Below, piece by piece: positions 7,592 to 14,525 of a stretch of 14,525 bases of DNA. Every line of letters begins with the position of its first letter. The first letter of the stretch is position 1. The notes under the pieces are model-generated. The model was not told the DNA's origin and made no database searches. It worked only from the letters and a program-made list of their open reading frames with translations. Source of the DNA: Rhodospirillales bacterium (lineage in GTDB: Bacteria; Pseudomonadota; Alphaproteobacteria; QKFK01; SZUA-500); contig QKFK01000195.1 of assembly GCA_003252195.1 (NCBI GenBank), forward strand, positions 1 to 14,525. Reading direction: 5' to 3'. Made by a program: the position numbers and the translations under genes.

Positions 7592-7686
7592 TAAAATCCC
7601 TCTTAAAAAATACTATTAATAAATATTTATGCTGTTATAGTTACACACACAGCAGTTTTTTGTAAATCAGATTATGGAGATTATAT
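7592..7686. promoter_or_regulatory. Divergent promoter region between the thrC operon and elbB
   Basis: 95 bases between oppositely oriented genes must hold both promoters. It contains a perfect 12-bp A/T palindrome at 7619-7630 and an inverted repeat TGCTGT (7630-7635) / ACAGCA (7649-7654) with a 13-base spacer. A TATAGT hexamer at 7635-7640 could be a -10 for elbB, but no convincing -35 accompanies it. elbB has GGAG seven bases before its ATG. Whether the repeats are operators is unknown. Confidence 0.4.
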
Positions 7687-8370
7687 ATGTCTAAAGCAAG
7701 TTTTGCGATTGTTTTATCAGGGTGTGGCGTGTTTGACGGCTCAGAAATTCATGAGAGCGTATGCACAATGTTAGCTATAGAAAAAGCAGGTTGTTCATAT
7801 CAATGTTTTGCCCCTAATATTGAGCAGGCTAAAGTTATTGACCATATTACTGGTGATGCAACAGCCCTTGCTGGAGATGAAGAAACTTTTACCCGCAATG
7901 TTTTAGTAGAATCTGCTAGAATTTGCCGTGGTAATATTAAAGACCTTAAAGATTATGATGCCGATGAATTTGACGCGATAGTCTTCCCTGGTGGATTTGG
8001 CGCTGCTGTAAATTTATGCTCTTTTGCTAAAGATGGCGCAAAATGCGATGTAAACAAAGACGTTGAAAAAGCTATTTTATCAACTCATGAAGCTGGCAAG
8101 GTTATTTGTGCATTGTGCATTGCCCCAGCATTAATTGCGAGTGTATTAGGCAAACAAAACATCACCCTAACCATTGGCACAGATGCAAAAATAGCTGCAG
8201 GCATCTCTCAAACAGGCGCTATCCATGAAAACAAAAACAGTGGCGAAGTTTGTGTCGATGATGAAAATCTTATCGTTACAACTCCATGCTACATGTTAGA
8301 TAAATCATTAAAAGATGTTGCATCAAGTGCAGAAAAAGCTATTTCAGAAGTTTTAGAATTATTATCTTAA
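7687..8370 (+). CDS. elbB: Isoprenoid biosynthesis glyoxalase ElbB (DJ-1/PfpI superfamily)
   Basis: 227 residues, close to the usual ElbB length. The N-terminal VLSGCGVFDGSEIHES segment (residues 9-24), the TRNVLVESARICRG block (69-82) and FPGGFGAA (100-107) are strongly ElbB-like. The nucleophile-elbow cysteine is C144 in ALCIAPA. E. coli ElbB has glyoxalase activity and was named for an effect on isoprenoid production; its physiological role is not settled. The protein is cytosolic, with no signal peptide. It is a single-gene unit, divergent from the thrC operon and ending at a bidirectional terminator shared with the convergent membrane-protein gene. It carries several extra cysteines (C13, C26, C36, C40, C79, C111, C120), more than expected, which could make it redox-sensitive. 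Confidence 0.93.
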   Translation: MSKASFAIVLSGCGVFDGSEIHESVCTMLAIEKAGCSYQCFAPNIEQAKVIDHITGDATALAGDEETFTRNVLVESARICRGNIKDLKDYDADEFDAIVFPGGFGAAVNLCSFAKDGAKCDVNKDVEKAILSTHEAGKVICALCIAPALIASVLGKQNITLTIGTDAKIAAGISQTGAIHENKNSGEVCVDDENLIVTTPCYMLDKSLKDVASSAEKAISEVLELLS

Positions 8371-8389
8371 TAAATTCAACGCTGATAAT

Positions 8390-8418
8390 AAAAAGCCCTG
8401 TAAGCACAGGGCTTTTTT
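8390..8418. terminator. Bidirectional intrinsic terminator
   Basis: AAAAAGCCCTGT (8390-8401), loop AAGC, ACAGGGCTTTTTT (8406-8418). The perfect stem has A-runs on one side and T-runs on the other, so it works on both strands. It lies 20 bases after elbB and about 20 bases past the stop of the convergent membrane-protein gene. Confidence 0.93.
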
Positions 8419-8437
8419 GTTTGAATAACACCTCAGA

Positions 8438-10177
8438 TTATAACGGATTACCTTTAAGGCAATTGAGCTCTTTTTTGATAAACACAATACCAGCACCAGT
8501 ATCTATTTTATCAAAACCTAAAATGTCAGGATTTTTATAAAAATCATTCCACTCTTTATCTATTCTGTAAATATAGGTTGGGCCAGAATTTAAAATTGCA
8601 ACTTCAACATTAGCTCTCTTAGCAAAGTCTGAAAAAGGCATATTGCCCTTAAAGCTATTTCTAACCTCTAAATATTGCCAACCCATAAAGGTTGAATATC
8701 CATCAACAAACGTTAGTGTGTTATATTTTCTACCATAACCGTTACATGATGTTATACGGCTTAAAGCCCTTGCGTTATCAATAACTGGGCGAATTACTTT
8801 AATCTGCCCAGAGATCCCTCCACTAGCAGGTAATGCAAATGGCCTTGGAGCTAATGATACAACGAACATACATACAAACGCATAAATATATTTTTTATTC
8901 ATGCTCATAGATTTTTCTTTGAAAAAATCTTCATACATGACCACACATGCATAAAAAGCCATAAGCACAATAAAAAAGCTAAATGGCATTAAATATTTTA
9001 TTCTTGGAGAAATTAATATCGCAGATAAAATTTCAACCCCAACAAAAGGAACTAAAACCAAAATATCTGTTCTATATTTGCTAATCAATGCTGTGCGTAG
9101 GTCTTTTGACAATAGCGCCATCAAAATTGCAAAACTAAAGAATGTTGCAATAATTACGCTTTCAGGATTACGCATTTGCAACCCACCGTTAGAGAACAAA
9201 TTATAATGGAAAGAAGCTCCATTGATACTTGTCTGCCATACACCCGCTAAATTTGTAAATATATGCTTGGCAAAAATTGATGGATTAGCAATAAGTGCCT
9301 CTTTTATTGAGTTTGCGTTACCAAAATTTTGTTGCCACACGCTATTATAATCTGAATATGTATGCCCCCATGAGAACCAATTCATAGAAAAGAATTCTCT
9401 AAAAGCCATAGTAGAACGCACATTATTGTCATCTAAAACAGGCAAGCCATAATTTGCCTTACATACAATCACCAGAACCAAACCGATTAATGCATATATA
9501 TAAAGTGATTTATCTTTTTTTGTGATTGCGAATTTTTCTTTGTTTTTTATTGCCTGCCACAAATATAACCCCAAACCTACAACAAGGCAGAAAAAGTAAA
9601 CCGCTATAAATTCTGGTCTAACAAGACTGGCTAAAAAGCCTGTAAGAGCGCTTATAAAGGATTTTGTAATTATATTCTGAGTTAAAGAGCAAAGAAGCAA
9701 ATTAGCTGCAATCAATATAATAACAAATCTTTCTGCTCCAGAAGCAGAAACATTCATTGAAGACACAAGCATAAAAAAGCCAAATATAAGAGCTAAAATT
9801 GGCAAGTTAGATTTTTTATAAAAATATAAATAACACGAGCCAACCAAAGCAATCGAACAAACATAAATATTGTTCATATATATGCCCACTGCACTATAAT
9901 CTAAAAATGACACAAGCTTAAGCCATAATTGATACAACGGCCCCCAATTTAATGAGCCAGAAAAAATTGCATCAAAATTATAACTAGAACCTCTTATAAA
10001 GAACGGATCCATACTCACAACAGGATTCACCAAATTAATAAAATCTGTAAATAAAATTTCATTAGCAATAATTAAAGCAAAAACACCTGCTATATATTTT
10101 TTTTGCTCAAAAATAATATCACATAATTTATTAAATAAATTGCATGTATAATCAATGACTTGACGCGATAAACTCAT
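8438..10177 (-). CDS. Polytopic membrane protein, possible GT-C-fold glycosyltransferase
   Basis: 579 residues from the ATG at 10177, which has AGGGTG a few bases upstream. The longer open frame up to 10399 is rejected because it runs antisense through the rimP leader and start. About ten hydrophobic segments are visible, at roughly 28-48, 100-118, 125-142, 150-165, 173-207, 226-240, 340-356, 370-390, 394-413 and 429-445. A non-membrane C-terminal part of about 130 residues follows. The first long loop holds SMDPFFIRG and a conserved-looking LNWGPLYQLWLKL, and a later helix starts SPRIKYLMPF. Both resemble the acidic first loop and the R-Y-P motif of GT-C sugar-transfer enzymes, which use polyprenyl-phosphate sugars at the outer face of the inner membrane. 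I cannot identify a family, so this is fold-level inference. It is isolated from other cell-envelope genes. Confidence 0.7.
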   Translation of the reverse strand: MSLSRQVIDYTCNLFNKLCDIIFEQKKYIAGVFALIIANEILFTDFINLVNPVVSMDPFFIRGSSYNFDAIFSGSLNWGPLYQLWLKLVSFLDYSAVGIYMNNIYVCSIALVGSCYLYFYKKSNLPILALIFGFFMLVSSMNVSASGAERFVIILIAANLLLCSLTQNIITKSFISALTGFLASLVRPEFIAVYFFCLVVGLGLYLWQAIKNKEKFAITKKDKSLYIYALIGLVLVIVCKANYGLPVLDDNNVRSTMAFREFFSMNWFSWGHTYSDYNSVWQQNFGNANSIKEALIANPSIFAKHIFTNLAGVWQTSINGASFHYNLFSNGGLQMRNPESVIIATFFSFAILMALLSKDLRTALISKYRTDILVLVPFVGVEILSAILISPRIKYLMPFSFFIVLMAFYACVVMYEDFFKEKSMSMNKKYIYAFVCMFVVSLAPRPFALPASGGISGQIKVIRPVIDNARALSRITSCNGYGRKYNTLTFVDGYSTFMGWQYLEVRNSFKGNMPFSDFAKRANVEVAILNSGPTYIYRIDKEWNDFYKNPDILGFDKIDTGAGIVFIKKELNCLKGNPL

Positions 10178-10372
10178 TACTAACACCCTAAAATAAATTA
10201 GAAAAACATTCCCGATGCGGAGTTTAATACAAAAAAAGCTGGAAATTAAGAAAAATATGAGATAAGTTACAGATACTATTTTCAGATTTGCCAATTTAGG
10301 GCAGTTATCGGAGGTGGGCCCTAGGGTCCGCTTTTTTGTTTTTTTAAGGGCTATGCAAAAGGTATTGCAAAT
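10178..10372. promoter_or_regulatory. Divergent intergenic region and rimP leader
   Basis: 195 bases between the membrane-protein gene (-) and rimP (+). The right half carries an attenuator-like structure (10295-10345). Promoters for both directions must be here but none is clear-cut. On the minus strand TTGGCA and TGTAAC are 17 bases apart (in the 10271-10295 area) and could serve the membrane protein. A 16-codon frame at 10215-10265 has no ribosome site and is not called. Confidence 0.5.
10295..10345 (+). promoter_or_regulatory. Putative transcription attenuator in the rimP-nusA-infB leader
   Basis: Terminator form: GTGGGCC (10314-10320), loop CTAG, GGTCCGC (10325-10331), seven pairs with two wobbles. 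Six T, a G and seven T (10332-10345) follow. Alternative form: TTTAGGGC (10295-10302) pairs with GCCCTAGG (10318-10325), six Watson-Crick pairs plus two wobbles, which uses up part of the terminator stem. The two cannot coexist. No plus-strand gene precedes it, so it can only act on the rimP operon or end a short leader RNA. Leader terminators upstream of rimP have been predicted before in proteobacteria; I cannot test whether this one belongs to that class. Confidence 0.65.
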
Positions 10373-10855
10373 ATGTATATAAATGAAAAAATCGAGCAAT
10401 TAATTGCCCCATCTATTAATGACATGGGTTTTGATATTGTAAGAATTTTATTAAGTGGTGACAGACGTCAAACATTGCAAATTATGATTGAACGCCAAGA
10501 TGGCAATGCCGTTGGTGTAGAAGATTGTGAGAATGTAAGTCGTTCTGTTTCTGCTATTTTAGATGTAGAAGACCCAATATCTTCAGCATATTCTTTAGAA
10601 GTTAGCTCCCCAGGAATTGACCGTCCATTAGTTAAGCCAGAGCATTTTAAAAGATATGTTAGCTTCTTAATTAAAATGGAAACAAAAATGCCAATTGAAG
10701 GCAGAAAAAGATTTAAGGGTGTTCTCAAATCAATAGATGAGAATAACGAAATTGAGATTGAGGTAGAGGGCAATATCTACCACATTCCATTTAGTGAGTT
10801 AGAGCGAGCCAAACTTGTTTTAACAGACGAATTAATTGCCAAAGCAACAAACTGA
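10373..10855 (+). CDS. rimP: Ribosome maturation factor RimP
   Basis: 160 residues, normal for RimP. It binds the 30S subunit and helps its late maturation in the cytoplasm. The N-terminal alpha/beta domain (about 5-85) ends with the hallmark LEVSSPGIDRPL (75-86), and the C-terminal SH3-like barrel covers about 88-155 with FKGVL near 114-118. The ATG at 10373 has AAGG about ten bases upstream. It is the first gene of the rimP-nusA-ylxR-infB operon, 28 bases before nusA, and is preceded by an attenuator-like hairpin. Gene order and motif together leave little doubt. Confidence 0.95.
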   Translation: MYINEKIEQLIAPSINDMGFDIVRILLSGDRRQTLQIMIERQDGNAVGVEDCENVSRSVSAILDVEDPISSAYSLEVSSPGIDRPLVKPEHFKRYVSFLIKMETKMPIEGRKRFKGVLKSIDENNEIEIEVEGNIYHIPFSELERAKLVLTDELIAKATN

Positions 10856-10883
10856 TTTTTAACCAACATTTGAAAGGTGTAAA

Positions 10884-12404
10884 ATGGTAGATTATTCAGC
10901 AACTTTGCCTCGTCCAGAGCTTATTCAGGTAGCAGATACCGTTGCTAGAGACAAAGGTATTGAGAAAGAAGAAGTTTTCCAGGCAATGGAACAAGCTATT
11001 CAAAAAGCTGGTCGTTCACGCTATGGTTTAGAACATGATATCAGAGCTAACATTAATCGCAAAACAGGCGAAATTAAATTGCTCCGTTATCGTGAAGTTG
11101 TTGACGCTGTTGAAAACACAGCCGTTCAAATTTCATTAAAAGACGCTGCAAAAATCAAAGAAGGCGTTTCTTTAGGTGATTTTATTACAGACGAACTTCC
11201 TCCTGTTGATTTTGGTCGTATTGCTGCTCAAACTGCAAAACAAGTTATTGTTCAAAAAGTTAGAGATGCAGAAAGAAATCGCCAATATGAAGAATTTAAA
11301 AACCGCGTTGGTGAAATCATTAACGGTATCGTTAAAAGAGTTGAATTTGGAAATATCGTAATTGATATTGGCAAAAACGAAGCTGTATTAAAACGTGAGG
11401 AAATGATTCCAAGAGAAACTTTCCGCAATGGTGACAGAGTAAGAGCTTATGTACTTGATGTTCGTCAAGAACCACGTGGCCCACAAATTTTCTTATCTCG
11501 TACATGCCCAGAATTTATGCAAAAATTGTTTACAGCAGAAGTTCCTGAAATTTATGACGGCATTGTAGAAATTAAATCAGTTGCTCGTGACGCTGGTTCT
11601 CGCGCAAAAATCGCAGTTGCTGGAATTGATAGCTCAATTGACCCAGTTGGTGCTTGCGTTGGTTTAAGAGGCTCAAGAGTTCAAGCTGTTGTTAGCGAAT
11701 TACAAGGTGAAAAAATTGATATCGTTCAATGGTCACCAGATAAAGCTACTCTTATCGTTAATGCTTTAGCTCCTGCAGAAGTTGCAAAAGTTGTGTTCGA
11801 TGAAGAAAACAACAAAATTGAAGTTGTTGTTCCTGATGAACAATTATCTCTCGCAATTGGTAGACGCGGACAAAATGTTAAACTTGCATCTATCTTAATC
11901 GGTAGTTCAATTGACATTTTAACTGAGAAAGAAGAATCAGAACGTCGTCAAAAAGAAGTTAAAATTCGTTCACAACGCTTTATTGATGCTTTGGACGTTG
12001 ATGATGTTATCGCACGTCTCTTGGTTGACGAAGGCTTTACATCTGTTGATGAAATTGCATATGTTGCAGTTGAAGATATCACAGATATCGAAGGATTTGA
12101 TGAAGACGTTGCTAAAGAATTGCAAAAACGTGCTAAAGATTACATCGAAGTACGTGACAAACAATTCACTAAGAAAAAAGCCGAACTCGGCATTTCTGAC
12201 GAATTGGCTGCATTAAACGGTATTTTACCAGATATGGCAGTTAAACTCGGCGAAAAAGGCGTGCTCACACTTGATGATTTGGGTGACCTTGCAAGCGATG
12301 AGCTTATCGAAATCTTAGGCGAAAACAGCATGACAGAAACAGAAGCTAATAATGTTATTATGGCTGCTCGTGCACATTGGTTTAACGAAGAAGACCAAGC
12401 CTAA
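10884..12404 (+). CDS. nusA: Transcription termination/antitermination factor NusA
   Basis: 506 residues. NusA binds RNA polymerase and nascent RNA, promoting pausing, termination or antitermination. Domains in order are the N-terminal polymerase-binding domain (1-125), the S1 domain (about 143-205), KH1 (about 225-285, with DPVGACVGLRGSRVQ at 253-267) and KH2 (about 300-350, with LSLAIGRRGQNVKLA at 321-335). Two C-terminal acidic helix-hairpin-helix repeats follow (about 363-420 and 437-500), the arrangement seen in many proteobacteria. AAAGGTG lies about six bases before the ATG. Codon use shifts towards CGT for arginine compared with the AGA-rich genes on the left, as expected for high expression. 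If the rimP leader is an attenuator, NusA could influence its own operon, which is inference. Confidence 0.97.
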   Translation: MVDYSATLPRPELIQVADTVARDKGIEKEEVFQAMEQAIQKAGRSRYGLEHDIRANINRKTGEIKLLRYREVVDAVENTAVQISLKDAAKIKEGVSLGDFITDELPPVDFGRIAAQTAKQVIVQKVRDAERNRQYEEFKNRVGEIINGIVKRVEFGNIVIDIGKNEAVLKREEMIPRETFRNGDRVRAYVLDVRQEPRGPQIFLSRTCPEFMQKLFTAEVPEIYDGIVEIKSVARDAGSRAKIAVAGIDSSIDPVGACVGLRGSRVQAVVSELQGEKIDIVQWSPDKATLIVNALAPAEVAKVVFDEENNKIEVVVPDEQLSLAIGRRGQNVKLASILIGSSIDILTEKEESERRQKEVKIRSQRFIDALDVDDVIARLLVDEGFTSVDEIAYVAVEDITDIEGFDEDVAKELQKRAKDYIEVRDKQFTKKKAELGISDELAALNGILPDMAVKLGEKGVLTLDDLGDLASDELIEILGENSMTETEANNVIMAARAHWFNEEDQA

Positions 12405-12420
12405 TTATAATAAAGCCGAT

Positions 12421-12444
12421 GGAAAGGGTGTAATTGCCCTTTCC
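12421..12444 (+). repeat. Perfect 8-bp hairpin between nusA and ylxR
   Basis: GGAAAGGG (12421-12428), 8-base loop, CCCTTTCC (12437-12444). No T-run follows, so it is not a normal intrinsic terminator. It sits 17 bases after the nusA stop and ends 14 bases before the ribosome site of the next gene. It may be an RNA processing or stability element. Confidence 0.65.
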
Positions 12445-12468
12445 TAAAGCTTGTTTTGGAGCATTTAT

Positions 12469-13098
12469 ATGGATAAAGATTTAGACATCGATGAAGAATA
12501 TGTAGAAGATAAAAAATCTCCGTCCCGTAAATGTATCGTAACTACAAAAATCTTAGCTAAAGAAGAATTAGTCAGATTTGTTTTAGGTCCAGAAAATACT
12601 GTTTATCCAGATATAGATAATAAGTTACCTGGACGTGGTGTTTGGTCGATTCTATCTGAAGAAGCGATCAAAAAAACAATACAAGGTAAAATATTTTCTA
12701 AAGTTTTTAGAAAAAAAGTGAACATTCCTGACAACCTTGACACCCAAATAGAAAACTTGCTTTTACATAAGCTTATGAATGCTTTAAGCTTGGCAAAAAA
12801 GTCAGGAAAAGTAATAACCGGCTTTGAAAAAGTGCGAATAGCTTTAAAAGATGATAAAGTTGCGCTACTTTTATCAGCGAGCGACGGCTCAAATGATGGG
12901 AAAAGCAAAATTGCATCTTTGATGCATGACAAGAATAACATATATGAGGTTTTGACATCAGGTGAGATGAGCGAGGCATTGGGAAAAGAAAATGCAGTTC
13001 ATGTAGCCATTATAAAATCAGGTATTACCGGTACGGTAGAAAAAGCGATATCACGCTTAAATAAATATAGAAGTTGTAAAATAAAAGATTTTGATTAA
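12469..13098 (+). CDS. YlxR (DUF448) fused to an L7Ae-like RNA-binding domain
   Basis: 209 residues from the ATG at 12469, which has GGAG seven bases upstream; an upstream TTG at 12451 in the same frame is less likely. The N-terminal YlxR/DUF448 domain (about 15-90) shows RKCIVT (20-25), ELVRFV (33-38) and the KLPGRGVW signature (52-59). A C-terminal domain (about 95-195) of the ribosomal L7Ae/L30e type follows, with LMNALSLAKKSGKVITG (102-118) as its first helix and turn. The fused form is usual in alphaproteobacteria, where gram-positive bacteria have separate ylxR and ylxQ genes. YlxR (RnpM) of Bacillus binds RNase P RNA; the fused protein is a general RNA-binding candidate. It lies between nusA and infB, as in most bacteria. 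Confidence 0.92.
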   Translation: MDKDLDIDEEYVEDKKSPSRKCIVTTKILAKEELVRFVLGPENTVYPDIDNKLPGRGVWSILSEEAIKKTIQGKIFSKVFRKKVNIPDNLDTQIENLLLHKLMNALSLAKKSGKVITGFEKVRIALKDDKVALLLSASDGSNDGKSKIASLMHDKNNIYEVLTSGEMSEALGKENAVHVAIIKSGITGTVEKAISRLNKYRSCKIKDFD

Positions 13099-13148
13099 GA
13101 TACGGCTTAGATTATTAAAGCCAAATAAACGGAGATAAGTAGAAGCTT

Positions 13149-14525
13149 ATGACAGATAACCAACACAAACCTTTAACTCTTTCAACAAGCGGAAAGTTAG
13201 GACTCAAAAAAAATCCTGCATCTTCAGGTGGTAATGCTAGAGGTGGGGTTAAGGTTGAGGTGCGTAAAAAAAGAGTGCTTACGCAAGAAACTCAAAATAG
13301 AACTCATAATGAAAGCTTAGATGACACAACTAAGCAAAAACTTAAGCTTTTGCAAGAAGCTCAAGAGGACGAAACTCGTCGTAAAGAGGAAGAAGAAAGC
13401 CGTCGTCGCTTAGATGATATCAGAAAAGCGGAAGAAGACGCACGCAGAGCTAAAGAAGAAACTGAAAAAGTTCAAGCAGAAGAAAGCAAAGCTGAAGCTG
13501 AAGCAGCTCCTGCCGCAGATAAAGCTAAAAAAGACGCTCCGAAGCCAGCTCCAAAACAATTTGAAAACCGCTCTGAACCAGCTAAAACTTTCAAAGCACC
13601 AGCTCGCTCTGGTCGTGAAGGTGGCGATGATGCTTGGGATGCTGAGAACAAGAAAAAAGCTGTAAAGAAAGAAGCCGAAAAACGTAGAAACTCACGCTTA
13701 TCTGTTAATGCAACATATGACGATGATTGGAGCGAGGGTGAAGGCTACATTCGCAGAAGAAAGAAAAAAGATAAGAAAAAGGTTCAAGAAATTAAACCTG
13801 CAGAGAAGATAATTAAAGAAGTTATCATTCCAGAAACTATTAACGTTCAAGAACTTTCAAACCGTATGGCCGAAAAAGCTTCTGTTGTTATTAAGAAATT
13901 GATTGAATTTGGCGTTATGGCAACAATTAACGAAGTTATTGATGCTGATACTGCTCAGTTAGTAGTTGAAGAATTAGGTCATAATTTCAAACGTGTTTCT
14001 GACTCTGACGTTGAATTAGGCTTGTTACAAGAAGATGACGAAGAATCATTGTTAGAGCTTAGAGCTCCAGTGGTTACTGTTATGGGTCACGTTGACCATG
14101 GTAAAACATCTCTTCTTGATGCTCTTCGTAAAACAGACGTTGTTTCTGGCGAAGCTGGTGGTATTACACAGCACATTGGTGCTTACCAAATTACAGTTTC
14201 TAGCGGACACAAAATTACATTTATCGACACACCAGGTCACGCGGCCTTTACAGAAATGCGTGCTCGTGGAGCAAAAGTTACAGATATCGTAGTTTTGGTT
14301 GTGGCTGCTGATGATGGTATCATGCCACAAACTATTGAAGCTATTCGTCACGCTCAAGCTGCTGAGGTTCCAATTATTGTTGCAATTAACAAAATTGATG
14401 TACCAGGTGCAGACCCTGCACGTGTTAAGACAGCTTTGCTTAACCACGGTTTGGTAATTGAAGATATGGGCGGTGATGTGCTTTCAGTAGAAGTATCAGC
14501 CAAACAAAAGATTAATATGGATAAG
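13149..14525 (+). CDS. infB: Translation initiation factor IF-2, 3' end beyond window
   Basis: 459 codons are visible with no stop before the window end. IF-2 is the GTPase that brings initiator tRNA to the 30S subunit and promotes subunit joining. The N-terminal LTLSTSGKLGLKK (9-21) segment is followed by a long charged K/E/A/R-rich region (about 55-225, probably helical) and an IF2_N module (about 231-282). The G domain then shows G1 GHVDHGKT (313-320), the switch GGITQHIG (337-344), G3 DTPGH (360-364), G4 NKID (414-417) and G5 SAK (450-452), all intact. The ATG at 13149 is the only option because an in-frame TAG lies at 13140. The nearest strong ribosome-site match, GGAG, is about 14 bases away, longer than usual; AGAAG just before the start is an alternative. 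Confidence 0.97.
   Translation, partial: MTDNQHKPLTLSTSGKLGLKKNPASSGGNARGGVKVEVRKKRVLTQETQNRTHNESLDDTTKQKLKLLQEAQEDETRRKEEEESRRRLDDIRKAEEDARRAKEETEKVQAEESKAEAEAAPAADKAKKDAPKPAPKQFENRSEPAKTFKAPARSGREGGDDAWDAENKKKAVKKEAEKRRNSRLSVNATYDDDWSEGEGYIRRRKKKDKKKVQEIKPAEKIIKEVIIPETINVQELSNRMAEKASVVIKKLIEFGVMATINEVIDADTAQLVVEELGHNFKRVSDSDVELGLLQEDDEESLLELRAPVVTVMGHVDHGKTSLLDALRKTDVVSGEAGGITQHIGAYQITVSSGHKITFIDTPGHAAFTEMRARGAKVTDIVVLVVAADDGIMPQTIEAIRHAQAAEVPIIVAINKIDVPGADPARVKTALLNHGLVIEDMGGDVLSVEVSAKQKINMDK

Noticed and set aside
7592..7686. Threonine-type attenuator before the thrC operon
   Set aside because: No leader peptide with threonine or isoleucine codons and no terminator hairpin is present upstream of the first gene.
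10215..10265. 16-codon frame in the rimP leader as a possible leader peptide
   Set aside because: No ribosome-binding site precedes it, its codons show no regulatory run, and it ends 30 bases before the antiterminator arm.
10178..10399. Longer minus-strand start for the membrane protein, adding 74 residues
   Set aside because: The extension runs antisense through the rimP leader hairpin and the rimP start, while the ATG at 10177 has a good ribosome site and a normal N-terminus.
10468..10773. Minus-strand 101-codon frame within rimP
   Set aside because: It is antisense to a well-supported RimP with its signature motif, and has the serine/leucine-rich composition of a shadow frame.
14052..14447. 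Minus-strand cysteine- and asparagine-rich frame of 131 codons
   Set aside because: It is a shadow of the IF-2 G domain, whose five GTPase motifs are all intact on the plus strand.

Overview
The window is strongly AT-rich bacterial chromosome with tightly packed housekeeping genes, short gaps and few non-coding stretches. The gene content (threonine synthase next to an M16 peptidase of the mitochondrial-processing type, a two-domain Sua5, and a rimP-nusA-ylxR-infB run whose YlxR is fused to an L7Ae-like domain) best fits an AT-rich, probably host-associated or uncultured alphaproteobacterium. That assignment is inference from gene order and protein style; no rRNA or tRNA is present to confirm it.

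Layout. At the left edge is the 3' part of a plsC-type acyltransferase (+). A roughly 300-base non-coding convergent gap follows, with several inverted repeats and a probable terminator for the opposite operon. Next comes a minus-strand operon read as SUKH/YrhA-like protein, then cysQ, then sua5. These three are packed so tightly that the ribosome-binding site of each downstream gene lies at the end of the gene before. Upstream of it on the same strand is a single HNH-nuclease gene of unknown role, with its own well-formed promoter and intrinsic terminator. Beyond that is another minus-strand operon: a small two-helix membrane protein, thrC and an M16 zinc peptidase. It is divergent from elbB (+). 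elbB and a large minus-strand membrane protein with GT-C-like features converge on one bidirectional terminator.

The right third is the transcription/translation operon rimP-nusA-ylxR/L7Ae-infB (+), with infB cut by the window end. In front of rimP is a plus-strand intrinsic terminator that has no upstream plus-strand gene to terminate. It overlaps an alternative hairpin, which makes it look like an attenuator controlling the operon.

The most interesting items are this rimP leader, the HNH nuclease next to a SUKH-fold protein (a pairing typical of nuclease toxin and immunity protein, here with separate transcription signals), the orphan GT-C-like membrane protein and the structured non-coding gap at 500-801. 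No mobile element, CRISPR array, tRNA or rRNA was found.
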